A stretch of DNA of 5,534 bases, taken from CAKRJP01 sp963634745 (GTDB lineage: Bacteria > Bacillota > Clostridia > Lachnospirales > Lachnospiraceae). Below, one piece after another: positions 1-4,877 of the stretch. Location: positions 1-5,534 of the forward strand of contig CAVHCX010000045.1 of NCBI GenBank assembly GCA_963634745.1, read 5' to 3'. The notes below the pieces were generated by a model. It did not search any database. It saw only the letters and a program-made list of their open reading frames with translations, and was not told the DNA's origin. The position numbers were made by a program, and so were the translations under genes. Each line of letters starts with the position of its first letter. The first letter of the stretch is position 1.

Positions 1-22
1 GTTTCAGTTTTCTTTATCCGTC

Positions 23-1309
23 TTATTTCACTTTAATCTTACCCTCAAGGTTAGCAAAGGATTCCATCTTCTTATCCTTTGTTGCCTCATTGTAAACATC
101 CATTGTGGTGGTTATATCAGCATGTCCCATAATCTCCTGAATAATCTTTAAGTTCGTCTCATTCTCACAGAAACGGGTGCAGAATGTGTGCCTTAAGTTA
201 TGAGCTGAGAAATGCGGTAACAGTAGCGGTTTTCTTGCCATTCTCTTGGCTTCCTCTGTTTCCTTTTCATTATATGCCTTAATGATTCGGTTAATCACAC
301 GGTTAACCTCGTGTGGTGAGAAGACGGTATTGAATCTTGATTTGAAGATAAAACCGGAATAACCGTCAATCACGCTCTCGTTGAAGCCTTCTTCAAGCTG
401 TCTTTTATATTCCATTGTAAGTGCTTCTTTCACATCTTTAAGCATCGGAATGATTCTCTCGCCAGCCTTGGTCTTAGGTGTTGTGACCATGTATCTGCAC
501 TTTTCATTCGTCAGCTTACGATAAACAAGCGTATGATTTATGCTGATGATATTTTCTTCAAAGTTGCAGTCCTCCCAGCGAAGACCTAAAACCTCACCGA
601 CTCGGCAGCCTGTTCCGAGCATTGTTGTAAAAAGTGGCAGCCAGTGCTTGTAGCGGTAATGACCTGCTACAAAGTTGATAAATGCTTCCTGCTCCTGAAT
701 AGTAAGTGCGTGACGCTTCGGCTTCTCCCAAGCGTGGCTTTTCTTTATCTCTCCCATGACTCCATCTGTCGGATTAAGTCTGATGTAGCCATCACGAACT
801 GCTGTTGTAAATACCGGATGCAGAATCGTATGTACGATTTCCATACTGTTTGGCTTAAATCCTTTTTCATGGATAAGGCTCATATAAAATCGCTTGATGT
901 CGCTGTACTTGAAGTTATCAATCGGGATAGTGCCTATTTCAGGTCTGACGTACTTGTCATACATATAGATGTAATTGCTTCTCGTAGACTCTTTCAGTTC
1001 AAGCTTCATTCCGATATATTGCTCCCAGAAATGATTAAGCGTCATTCTCTTCGCCTGATAGCTCTGAATATCATCCTCAATGTCCTTCTGAATGGATTTC
1101 TCCAAATCTCTAAGTGCAGGCGTATCGTGTTTTCCCTTTGGAAGAGGGTCTGTCGCAACAAGCTTCCAGCTATAAACAGAACGCCGCTCTCCATTGCCGT
1201 CAAGATATTTATATTCATATTTTCCATCTGCTCTCTGGGATTCTCCATTCCAGAGAAGCCTTCCTTTATCATCTTTTCTCTTTGTAGTTTTTTTCTTTGT
1301 AACTGCCAT
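23..1309 (-). CDS. int: Tn916-type tyrosine integrase
   Basis: Site-specific recombinase expected to cut and rejoin the element ends during integration and excision. From the ATG at 1309 it has 428 residues, close to Tn916 Int. The N-terminal part (about 10-50, with GESQRADGKYEYKYLDGNGE) matches the Tn916-type arm-binding domain; a SAM-like core-binding region follows (about 90-175), then the catalytic domain. The full active set is visible: R236 in GTGCRVGE, K281 in TPKTKAGER, H370 and R373 in HNLRH, H396 in MGHADITT and nucleophile Y406 in MDVY, so it appears functional. The frame extends upstream to a GTG at 1327, but the ATG at 1309 has an AAAGGA site about 8 bases ahead, while the GTG has none and overlaps the previous stop. 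It is the last gene of the operon. Only 22 bases follow it in the window, and no terminator or attachment site can be seen there. Confidence 0.96.
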   Translation of the reverse strand: MAVTKKKTTKRKDDKGRLLWNGESQRADGKYEYKYLDGNGERRSVYSWKLVATDPLPKGKHDTPALRDLEKSIQKDIEDDIQSYQAKRMTLNHFWEQYIGMKLELKESTRSNYIYMYDKYVRPEIGTIPIDNFKYSDIKRFYMSLIHEKGFKPNSMEIVHTILHPVFTTAVRDGYIRLNPTDGVMGEIKKSHAWEKPKRHALTIQEQEAFINFVAGHYRYKHWLPLFTTMLGTGCRVGEVLGLRWEDCNFEENIISINHTLVYRKLTNEKCRYMVTTPKTKAGERIIPMLKDVKEALTMEYKRQLEEGFNESVIDGYSGFIFKSRFNTVFSPHEVNRVINRIIKAYNEKETEEAKRMARKPLLLPHFSAHNLRHTFCTRFCENETNLKIIQEIMGHADITTTMDVYNEATKDKKMESFANLEGKIKVK

Positions 1310-1326
1310 AATCTTTGTCCTTTCCA

Positions 1327-1596
1327 CTAAATTTCATTTGTTTTATCGAGGAATTTCTCAAATTCCTCTCTTCTGATAAACACGTGACTGTCACGCCAGA
1401 AGATACAAGGTAAATCTTTCTTTTCCCTCGTCAATTTTCTAATATTTCCTTCGCCAATCTGAAAATACTTTGCCGCCTCAACAACAGTAAGTATCGGTCG
1501 TTCCCATATAGGAAGCTCCGTCTCTTTCCGGCTTGCAAATAGTGACTGGTCTACAAGCTCCTTTATCGGAACTTCGTAGTAATTCTCATCATTCAT
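1327..1596 (-). CDS. Xis-like winged-helix protein adjacent to int (copy 1)
   Basis: Probable excisionase/recombination directionality factor of 89 residues. Residues about 29-85 form the Xis-type winged helix: LPIWERPILTVVEAAKYFQI, then IGEGNIRKL as recognition helix, then the wing strand and FIRREEFEKFL. The first 28 residues are an extension absent from the 69-residue copy upstream. A GTG at 1605 could extend the frame by three codons, but the ATG at 1596 has GAGGTG 6 bases ahead and is preferred. It starts 10 bases after the previous stop and ends 17 bases before the int ATG, so it is surely co-transcribed with int. Position next to int is typical for xis. However, the copy at 2062-2271 resembles Tn916 Xis more closely from memory, so which copy drives excision is open. 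Confidence 0.85.
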   Translation of the reverse strand: MNDENYYEVPIKELVDQSLFASRKETELPIWERPILTVVEAAKYFQIGEGNIRKLTREKKDLPCIFWRDSHVFIRREEFEKFLDKTNEI

Positions 1597-1606
1597 TTCT
1601 CTCACC

Positions 1607-1960
1607 TCACATATCCTTCATCCTGTCAAAATGTTCTTCAAGGCATTTGCGTTTGATAATCATACGGTTTCCGTTCATCAGGTAAAGTCCTTCGCTTGCA
1701 TGAGCAAAGAGATATTCCCTTAACCTGTCAACACCTATGCCAAAATAATCCGAGGCTTCCCTGAGATTCATCCCGTACTTATGCCACAAAGGAATGGAGT
1801 AGTTGCGGTCATCAACTGATTTCTCCCTGATAACACCTCTGTCCTTAGTGACCGAAGGTTTCTTTTTCGGTGCTTTTGAAAGTTCTTTATTCTTCTTGGC
1901 TTTTTCAGCCTCCTTCTGAACTGTCTCCGTAAGCCCCGGCACATATACATAATTCTTCAT
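1607..1960 (-). CDS. Xis-like winged-helix protein with basic N-terminal extension (copy 2)
   Basis: A 117-residue DNA-binding protein of the same family as the two flanking copies. The winged helix covers about 55-115: IPLWHKYGMNLREASDYFGI, then GVDRLREYL and MIIKRKCLEEHF. It is the most divergent of the three: Trp-His replaces Trp-Glu in the PIWE motif, and MNLREA replaces LTVxEA. Residues about 15-50 are rich in Lys (KAKKNK, KAPKKK) and probably disordered; such a tail could aid DNA or RNA contact. The ATG at 1960 has a strong AAAGGAG 6 bases ahead. A 101-base gap with two inverted repeats separates it from the upstream copy, so it may be regulated separately. It could be an accessory directionality factor or a transcriptional regulator; the sequence does not decide. 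Confidence 0.75.
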   Translation of the reverse strand: MKNYVYVPGLTETVQKEAEKAKKNKELSKAPKKKPSVTKDRGVIREKSVDDRNYSIPLWHKYGMNLREASDYFGIGVDRLREYLFAHASEGLYLMNGNRMIIKRKCLEEHFDRMKDM

Positions 1961-1981
1961 CGAATGCTCCTTTCGCTTCCA

Positions 1982-2020
1982 ACCCGTGTCTTACTGCATA
2001 TATGGTAGCAAGACACGGAT
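1982..2020 (-). promoter_or_regulatory. RNA hairpin in the leader of Xis-like copy 2
   Basis: CCGTGTCTT (1984-1992) and AAGACACGG (2010-2018) are perfect inverted repeats. In minus-strand RNA the stem extends outward through a G-U pair (1983/2019) and A-U (1982/2020), and inward through U-G, C-G and U-A (1993-1995/2007-2009), giving about 14 pairs. No U-run follows on the minus strand, so a simple terminator is unlikely. The stem ends about 7 bases before the AAAGGAG site of the next gene. It could adjust translation, protect the mRNA 3' part after processing, or be a DNA site for one of the Xis-like proteins. Confidence 0.55.
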
Positions 2021-2056
2021 TTTCCAGCAATTTTGCGAATTTTGAAATCGCACACT

Positions 2057-2080
2057 TGACATCAGACCGAGATGATGTCA
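2057..2080. repeat. 8-base inverted repeat across the stop codon of Xis-like copy 3
   Basis: TGACATCA (2057-2064) and TGATGTCA (2073-2080) are perfect inverted copies around an 8-base spacer. The repeat contains the TGA stop (2062-2064) and the last codons of the gene. It can form a hairpin in minus-strand RNA but is not followed by a U-run, so I do not call it a terminator. As DNA it has the size of a dimer-binding operator. Confidence 0.45.
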
Positions 2081-2271
2081 TCCAAATACTTCTCAAACAG
2101 TTCTCTTTTAATCTCAACCCTGCTCCCTATCCACAAAAGATATTCCGCATAACGGTTGTCCTGAACGATTCTCCTGAGCTTCTTTTCCCCAATGCCAAAA
2201 TACTCGGCAGCCTCATAAACAGTCAGTGCATATTTTTCCCAAATAGGTACATATATTTTTTCATTCGCCAT
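2062..2271 (-). CDS. Xis-like winged-helix protein, closest to Tn916 Xis (copy 3)
   Basis: A compact 69-residue winged-helix protein, about the length of Tn916 Xis. Its motifs match that family in order: VPIWEKYALTVYEAAEYFGI (8-27), GEKKLRRIV as recognition helix, the SRVEIKRE wing strand, then a C-terminal FEKYLDDI helix. Such proteins bend DNA near the element ends to favour excision by the integrase. A TTG at 2277 could add two codons, but the ATG at 2271 has GAGAGG 9 bases ahead and starts two bases after the stop of the MazF-like gene, implying coupled translation. It is first of three related genes, so the family has expanded here. It may be the true excisionase, or a regulator of the genes that follow. 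Confidence 0.85.
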   Translation of the reverse strand: MANEKIYVPIWEKYALTVYEAAEYFGIGEKKLRRIVQDNRYAEYLLWIGSRVEIKRELFEKYLDDIISV

Positions 2272-2273
2272 AA

Positions 2274-2816
2274 TCAATTGCCTCTCTTTCCGCTCTTATC
2301 TGTGACAATGTAGTCGTAACCTGAGTTCTCGCATTTATCACATTTAGATTTTGCCTTTGCAAATGGGTCAAGTCTTCTGACAATATAATCAGGATGATGT
2401 ATATAATCCTTTAAGCATTTAGGACAAAGGCAACGAATTTTTTCTTTTTCTACCGGTTGATAAATCCACAATCCAAATGTCTTCTTTAAAGTTGCATTTA
2501 TGTGACGCATCAAGGACTCATCATCAACTGTACCAATGTAATCTTTTAAGTCTTCCTTGTTGATTGTTTGCACCTGTTCCAAGAGAACCATTGATGGTTT
2601 CTTTAAGCCATAATTTTCGCCAAGCTCTATATGCGATGGAAGATACCTTTTCTTCATAACACTTGTGATAGCTGCAACCATAATTGTCGGAGCGTTCCTG
2701 TTATAATCATCTGCTTGAATAACCATCACCGGACGCTCACCACTCTGAATAGAGCCTGCCTTTTTACCGAAATCGTAGTAGTATAAATCTCCACGACAAA
2801 TTGTTCTATTATTCAT
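2274..2816 (-). CDS. MazF/PemK-family endoribonuclease with C-terminal zinc ribbon
   Basis: A 180-residue protein in two parts. Residues 1-118 are a complete MazF/PemK fold: RGDLYYYDF near the N-terminus, SGERPVMVIQ with R28, VAAITS with T51 and LPSHIEL. R28 and T51 correspond to the catalytic Arg and Thr of Bacillus MazF, so RNA cleavage is likely. Residues about 128-172 carry CPKC (131-134) and CDKC (159-162) around YIVRRLDPF, a probable zinc ribbon absent from ordinary MazF, which is about 115 residues. The ATG at 2816 is chosen because GAGGT lies 8 bases ahead; an in-frame ATG at 2855 has no good site and would precede the conserved start of the fold. No MazE-like antitoxin is next to it: a sigma-like gene lies upstream and an Xis-like gene two bases downstream. 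A toxin role is therefore inference; it may be a regulatory RNase. Confidence 0.88.
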   Translation of the reverse strand: MNNRTICRGDLYYYDFGKKAGSIQSGERPVMVIQADDYNRNAPTIMVAAITSVMKKRYLPSHIELGENYGLKKPSMVLLEQVQTINKEDLKDYIGTVDDESLMRHINATLKKTFGLWIYQPVEKEKIRCLCPKCLKDYIHHPDYIVRRLDPFAKAKSKCDKCENSGYDYIVTDKSGKRGN

Positions 2817-2919
2817 ATCTGAATACCTCGCTAATAATATTTTTTGAAGTGTCATTCTTATCCGGAATCAAATAACCCCTTCACTTGTTTGAACTGGGAA
2901 AGCGAAAAGTCAGGGTTTT

Positions 2920-3459
2920 TTAGAAAATTTTTTTCAATTTTCTTATTGCAGTCTTTATAGATTCCTCAACAGACTGTTTTGTAACACCTTCATTCCGTGC
3001 GATTTCTTCATAAGTCCTGTCATAAAAGAAATACGCTATGAGCCTCGACTTTTGCCTTTCATTCAATTTCAGTAGAGCTGACTTTAGCTTTCTGATGTCG
3101 TTCTGCCTATCCATCATTTCTTCATAGTCAAGTTCTGTAACAACTTCAGGATGATGCTCTTCAAACTCTCCATCATCAATATCAAATGCATGACCATATC
3201 TGAGATTTCTCATACGCTCTTTAGCTTCATAGTTTTGAAATTCTATAATTGCTTCCCCTTGCTCCACTGATAAGAGAATAAAGGGACAGTAATTCGTTAT
3301 TTCATCCGGATACTTCTTAGTTAGTTCTGTTTCGGTCAGAGCAGTGATAATCGCCCACTTTTCTTTTCCGGTGTATCCGGTGTATTCATATTTCAAATTG
3401 ATAAGTTTACACTCTCTTGCAAATAATTCTTCCTGTTCTGTTAATGTAAGTTTTGTCAT
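2920..3459 (-). CDS. Sigma-70 region-4-like protein of mobile elements
   Basis: A 179-residue protein whose C-terminal third (about 126-177) is a sigma-70 region 4 helix-turn-helix: LLKLNERQKSRLIAYFF, then YEEIARNEGVTKQSVEESI and a basic end (AIRKLKKIF). Region 4 normally contacts the -35 element. No region 2 (core and -10 binding) can be recognised, so it is unlikely to be a complete sigma factor; an activator or partial sigma acting on element promoters is more plausible. The first 90 residues (with NLKYEYTGYTGKEKW and FILLSVEQGEAI) are typical of proteins I remember from Lachnospiraceae mobile elements; residues 92-115 are acidic. The ATG at 3459 has AAAGGAG 9 bases ahead, but that site is inside a strong predicted hairpin. 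It leads the second module; the MazF-like gene follows after a 103-base gap. Confidence 0.85.
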   Translation of the reverse strand: MTKLTLTEQEELFARECKLINLKYEYTGYTGKEKWAIITALTETELTKKYPDEITNYCPFILLSVEQGEAIIEFQNYEAKERMRNLRYGHAFDIDDGEFEEHHPEVVTELDYEEMMDRQNDIRKLKSALLKLNERQKSRLIAYFFYDRTYEEIARNEGVTKQSVEESIKTAIRKLKKIF

Positions 3460-3461
3460 TT

Positions 3462-3518
3462 CCGTAATCTCCTTTGAATTCTGAAAAATTGATAAGTTTC
3501 AAAATTCGGAGATTACGG
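3462..3518 (-). promoter_or_regulatory. Long hairpin that sequesters the sigma-like gene's ribosome binding site
   Basis: CCGTAATCTCC (3462-3472) and GGAGATTACGG (3508-3518) are a perfect 11-base inverted repeat. A second 11-pair stem (3476-3486 with 3497-3507) continues inward after a 3-base bulge, closing on a 10-base loop. Its only imperfect pair is C-A on the plus strand but G-U in minus-strand RNA. The AAAGGAG ribosome binding site (3475-3469) has GGAG in the stem and AAA in the bulge, and the ATG lies two bases past the stem. Translation should be low unless the stem is opened, for instance by a ribosome arriving from upstream, a protein or a competing strand. Confidence 0.75.
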
Positions 3519-3522
3519 GTAT

Positions 3523-3606
3523 TTAGCTATCTGGCACTGCCAAACGGTATAAAACATAAAGGTCCTTTCCCGAGTAAGGGAAAAGACCTAACACTGCACA
3601 AAGCAT
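3523..3606 (-). CDS. Possible 27-residue leader peptide frame
   Basis: From the ATG at 3606 an open frame reads MLCAVLGLFPYSGKDLY, continues with VLYRLAVPDS and ends at TAA (3525-3523), just before the hairpin that hides the next ribosome binding site. The terminator-like hairpin at 3561-3588 lies entirely inside it, the layout expected of a leader peptide that controls attenuation. Against it: I see no Shine-Dalgarno site, and a frame this short often stays open by chance. The frame is open upstream as far as 3726 but has no usable start there. From memory, a short leader beginning Met-Leu-Cys precedes tet(M) in Tn916; that similarity is unverified. Confidence 0.3.
   Translation of the reverse strand: MLCAVLGLFPYSGKDLYVLYRLAVPDS
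3532..3542. repeat. Short palindrome TGGCA-C-TGCCA
   Basis: A perfect 5+1+5 inverted repeat upstream of the ribosome-binding-site hairpin and within the last codons of the possible leader frame. It could be a protein-binding site or a small RNA stem. It is short enough to be chance. Confidence 0.3.
3549..3588 (-). terminator. Terminator-like hairpin (candidate attenuator)
   Basis: On the minus strand GGTCTTTTCCC (3588-3578) pairs with GGGAAAGGACC (3571-3561) over 11 positions, including one U-G, around the loop TTACTC. It is followed by TTTATGTTTTAT, a moderately U-rich tail. The pairing is imperfect on the plus strand (C3565 opposite A3584) but wobbles on the minus strand, which fits a minus-strand transcript. 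The loop repeats the TTACTC found in the 3' arm of the long-range helix, so it could compete for the same partner (3742-3737). Confidence 0.6.
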
Positions 3607-3747
3607 AATCGAGTAAACAGCAACAAAAAAAGCACCGTCGAATGGGATAAAAGAGGATAGAACTGTAGTGTTCTTATCTCTTATCCGGCTTCGTACGGTG
3701 CTTGGTAGTTTAGTAAATGAAATTACTTATCTCCGCTTACTCGATTA
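3606..3747 (-). repeat. Long-range inverted repeat enclosing the terminator
   Basis: TAATCGAGTAA (3606-3616) is the exact inverted copy of TTACTCGATTA (3737-3747). In minus-strand RNA the helix extends to 15 pairs (3733-3747 with 3606-3620) using two G-U pairs at positions that are A-C on the plus strand. The enclosed segment contains the strong terminator, so the helix forms only in read-through RNA. The core CGAGTAA also occurs at 3571-3577, allowing an alternative partner. No flanking duplication supports a small transposon. Confidence 0.55.
3625..3703 (-). terminator. Strong intrinsic terminator of the repressor-peptidase operon
   Basis: On the minus strand AAGCACCGT (3703-3695) pairs with ACGGTGCTT (3638-3630), followed directly by seven T (3631-3625). 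Within the stem further pairs continue: CGAA/TTCG (3639-3642 with 3690-3693), GGATAA/TTATCC (3645-3650 with 3681-3686) and weaker pairs toward a loop near 3664-3669. This makes an unusually long hairpin of about 74 bases. It lies about 80 bases after the zinc-ribbon gene and should end most transcripts from the upstream operon. Confidence 0.85.
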
Positions 3748-3784
3748 GAAATCGTATCTATATTTACTTGTAATGGTTATCGCT

Positions 3785-4021
3785 CTACCATCCGGCTCGT
3801 CTTCTTTTGAACTTGCGGAAGTAAGCAAGGTTTAATACGTGAACATTCTTGCACTTGCGGCACTTCACTCTGAAATGTCCTGTTGCATCAGAGAAAACTC
3901 TCTGGATTCTGAACCCACACACGGGGCAGAGAATATCACGCTCATTTAATTCTTCTGCTTCAACTCTTGAAAGAAGCAGTCTGTGTTCTATTTCAGGTGC
4001 TATCTGAGTAGGGATATTCAT
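3785..4021 (-). CDS. Small zinc-ribbon protein
   Basis: A 78-residue protein with a single zinc ribbon: CPVC at 32-35 and CRKC at 54-57, joined by a strand-rich segment (FRIQRVFSDATGHFRV) and followed by VLNLAYFRKFKRRRAG, a basic tail suited to nucleic acid binding. The style recalls Com-like and cysteine-rich KTR proteins of phages and mobile elements, but I cannot assign a function. The ATG at 4021 overlaps the peptidase stop as ATGA and has GGGAGGTG about 7 bases ahead, so the two are translationally coupled. It is the last gene before the strong terminator. Coupling suggests a partner or regulator of the metallopeptidase; this is inference. Confidence 0.75.
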   Translation of the reverse strand: MNIPTQIAPEIEHRLLLSRVEAEELNERDILCPVCGFRIQRVFSDATGHFRVKCRKCKNVHVLNLAYFRKFKRRRAGW

Positions 4022-4746
4022 TGCTTCACACCTCCCAACTGTAGCTCATAGGAAATGTATTCCTTCATATCGTGTTCCTCAAATAGTTTCATCTCTTGCA
4101 GTCTGTAATAAAATGCTGTATAGGAAACTCCGACATAGGCTGCCATTCTGCGAATAAAAGCCTTATCTCTTGTACTTACAGTCTTGTTACCGTAAATCTT
4201 TATCGGGTTGGACTGTGTATATTTCTCCAAGGCATTCTCAACGATACATCTCGGCATCAAAAGACAAGCTGCCATTGTATCTGCCTGTCTCTCAGCCATC
4301 TTAAGCATCTTGCGAAGTTCATCTCTTGAATAGCTTCGCTCTGAGTCATATTCTGTGTAAAAGTGTCCTTCACCCGGCATAGCATACATCTTGCTTAAGA
4401 TGTGGTGTGATGCTTCGTGAGCCAGCGTGAATCTGCGACGCCCTGTTTCTTTTTCTGCAAGAAGGCACTTATCAAGTACGATGGTATCTTTCGGGAATAT
4501 AAAGGGAATAATTCTTCCGTTCTGATTTATCAGCAGTTCGGTTTTACCGTCTGCCAAAAATCCAATCTTACCTAAATCGTCCTCTGCAAATGATGCATAT
4601 TCAATCTCAAGTCCCAAGAATTCTGTAATGAAATGTTCTATATCAATGGACTCCTGACTGATTGTGTTGCTGAATTTATCAGCATAAGCTGCAATTAAGC
4701 CTTCGCTGATTTCTTCCAGCTCGGCTTTCGACATATAATTTATCAA
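4018..4746 (-). CDS. ImmA/IrrE-family zinc metallopeptidase
   Basis: A 242-residue cytoplasmic peptidase. The zinc-binding motif HEASH (H110, E111, H114) sits in RRFTLAHEASHHILSKM, and ERQAD (E152) in a downstream helix supplies the likely third ligand, followed by the family's LLMP segment (163-165). The C-terminal part (195-220, with RRMAAYVGVSYTAFYYRLQEM) is helix-turn-helix-like. Family members cleave element repressors, as ImmA cleaves ImmR of ICEBs1. The start is TTG at 4746: GGAGGTGG lies 7 bases ahead, and the TTG overlaps the stop of the small upstream gene as TTGA. The ATG at 4734 would be 19 bases from that site and is less likely. It lies in one operon with a LexA-like repressor, its possible substrate, although that repressor also has its own protease domain. 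Confidence 0.9.
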   Translation of the reverse strand: MINYMSKAELEEISEGLIAAYADKFSNTISQESIDIEHFITEFLGLEIEYASFAEDDLGKIGFLADGKTELLINQNGRIIPFIFPKDTIVLDKCLLAEKETGRRRFTLAHEASHHILSKMYAMPGEGHFYTEYDSERSYSRDELRKMLKMAERQADTMAACLLMPRCIVENALEKYTQSNPIKIYGNKTVSTRDKAFIRRMAAYVGVSYTAFYYRLQEMKLFEEHDMKEYISYELQLGGVKQ

Positions 4747-4862
4747 GTGGTATCCACCTCCGGCTTCCCCTTGTCCGGCGGACTATCGCCTGCGGCAAAG
4801 ATGTAATTTATTTCCGCACTATCCAAATGATTCAGATAGCGAATTCCTTCAATTTTCTGCAT
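4743..4862 (-). CDS. Small 39-residue protein between repressor and peptidase
   Basis: A short frame from the ATG at 4862 to TGA at 4745-4743. It begins MQKIEGIRYLNHLDSAEINY, with a hydrophobic patch IFAA, and ends in a polar Pro/Asp/Lys-rich tail. Support for translation comes from position: GAGGAG lies 6 bases before the ATG, it starts 15 bases after the repressor stop, and its stop overlaps the TTG start of the peptidase gene. It fills a gap that would otherwise be empty in a tightly packed operon. No family is recognised. It might be an adaptor or inhibitor for the repressor or the peptidase, or mainly a coupling device that brings ribosomes to the TTG start. Confidence 0.65.
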   Translation of the reverse strand: MQKIEGIRYLNHLDSAEINYIFAAGDSPPDKGKPEVDTT

Positions 4863-4877
4863 TGGTTTCTCCTCGTA

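Larger units (their letters stand above)
3460..3784 (-). other. Structured 325-base untranslated region between the two modules
   Basis: This stretch holds no confident gene. On the minus strand, in order of transcription, it contains the 5' arm of a long-range helix (3747-3733), a strong terminator (3703-3625), the helix's 3' arm (3620-3606), a possible 27-codon leader frame starting at 3606, a terminator-like hairpin within that frame (3588-3561), a small palindrome (3542-3532) and a hairpin that masks the next ribosome binding site (3518-3462). I found no convincing -35/-10 pair inside it. Transcripts may therefore enter from the upstream operon and be filtered here by termination and structure. 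Each part is listed separately. Confidence 0.6.

Noticed and set aside
1..22. Element end or attachment site after int
   Set aside because: Only 22 bases are present, with no repeat or core sequence that can be tied to an attachment site.
1310..1327. Upstream GTG start for the integrase
   Set aside because: It overlaps the previous stop and lacks a ribosome binding site, whereas the ATG at 1309 has one at good spacing.
644..1330. 228-codon open frame on the plus strand
   Set aside because: Lies antisense to the integrase, which has a complete catalytic set; the translated frame has no recognisable family.
2056..2061. TTGACA on the plus strand
   Set aside because: No -10 box at the right distance and no plus-strand gene downstream; it is part of the inverted repeat at 2057-2080.
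2817..2855. Upstream ATG for the MazF-like protein
   Set aside because: Only a weak GGAT lies ahead of it; the ATG at 2816 has GAGGT and directly precedes the conserved RGDLYY motif.
3523..3726. Longer open frame (67 codons) containing the leader frame
   Set aside because: No ATG, GTG or TTG start upstream of 3606. A GGAG followed by ATT at 3723 is tempting, but ATT starts are very rare.
3606..3747. Small inverted-repeat transposon (MITE)
   Set aside because: No target-site duplication flanks the repeats, and the G-U bias and terminator inside fit an RNA element better.
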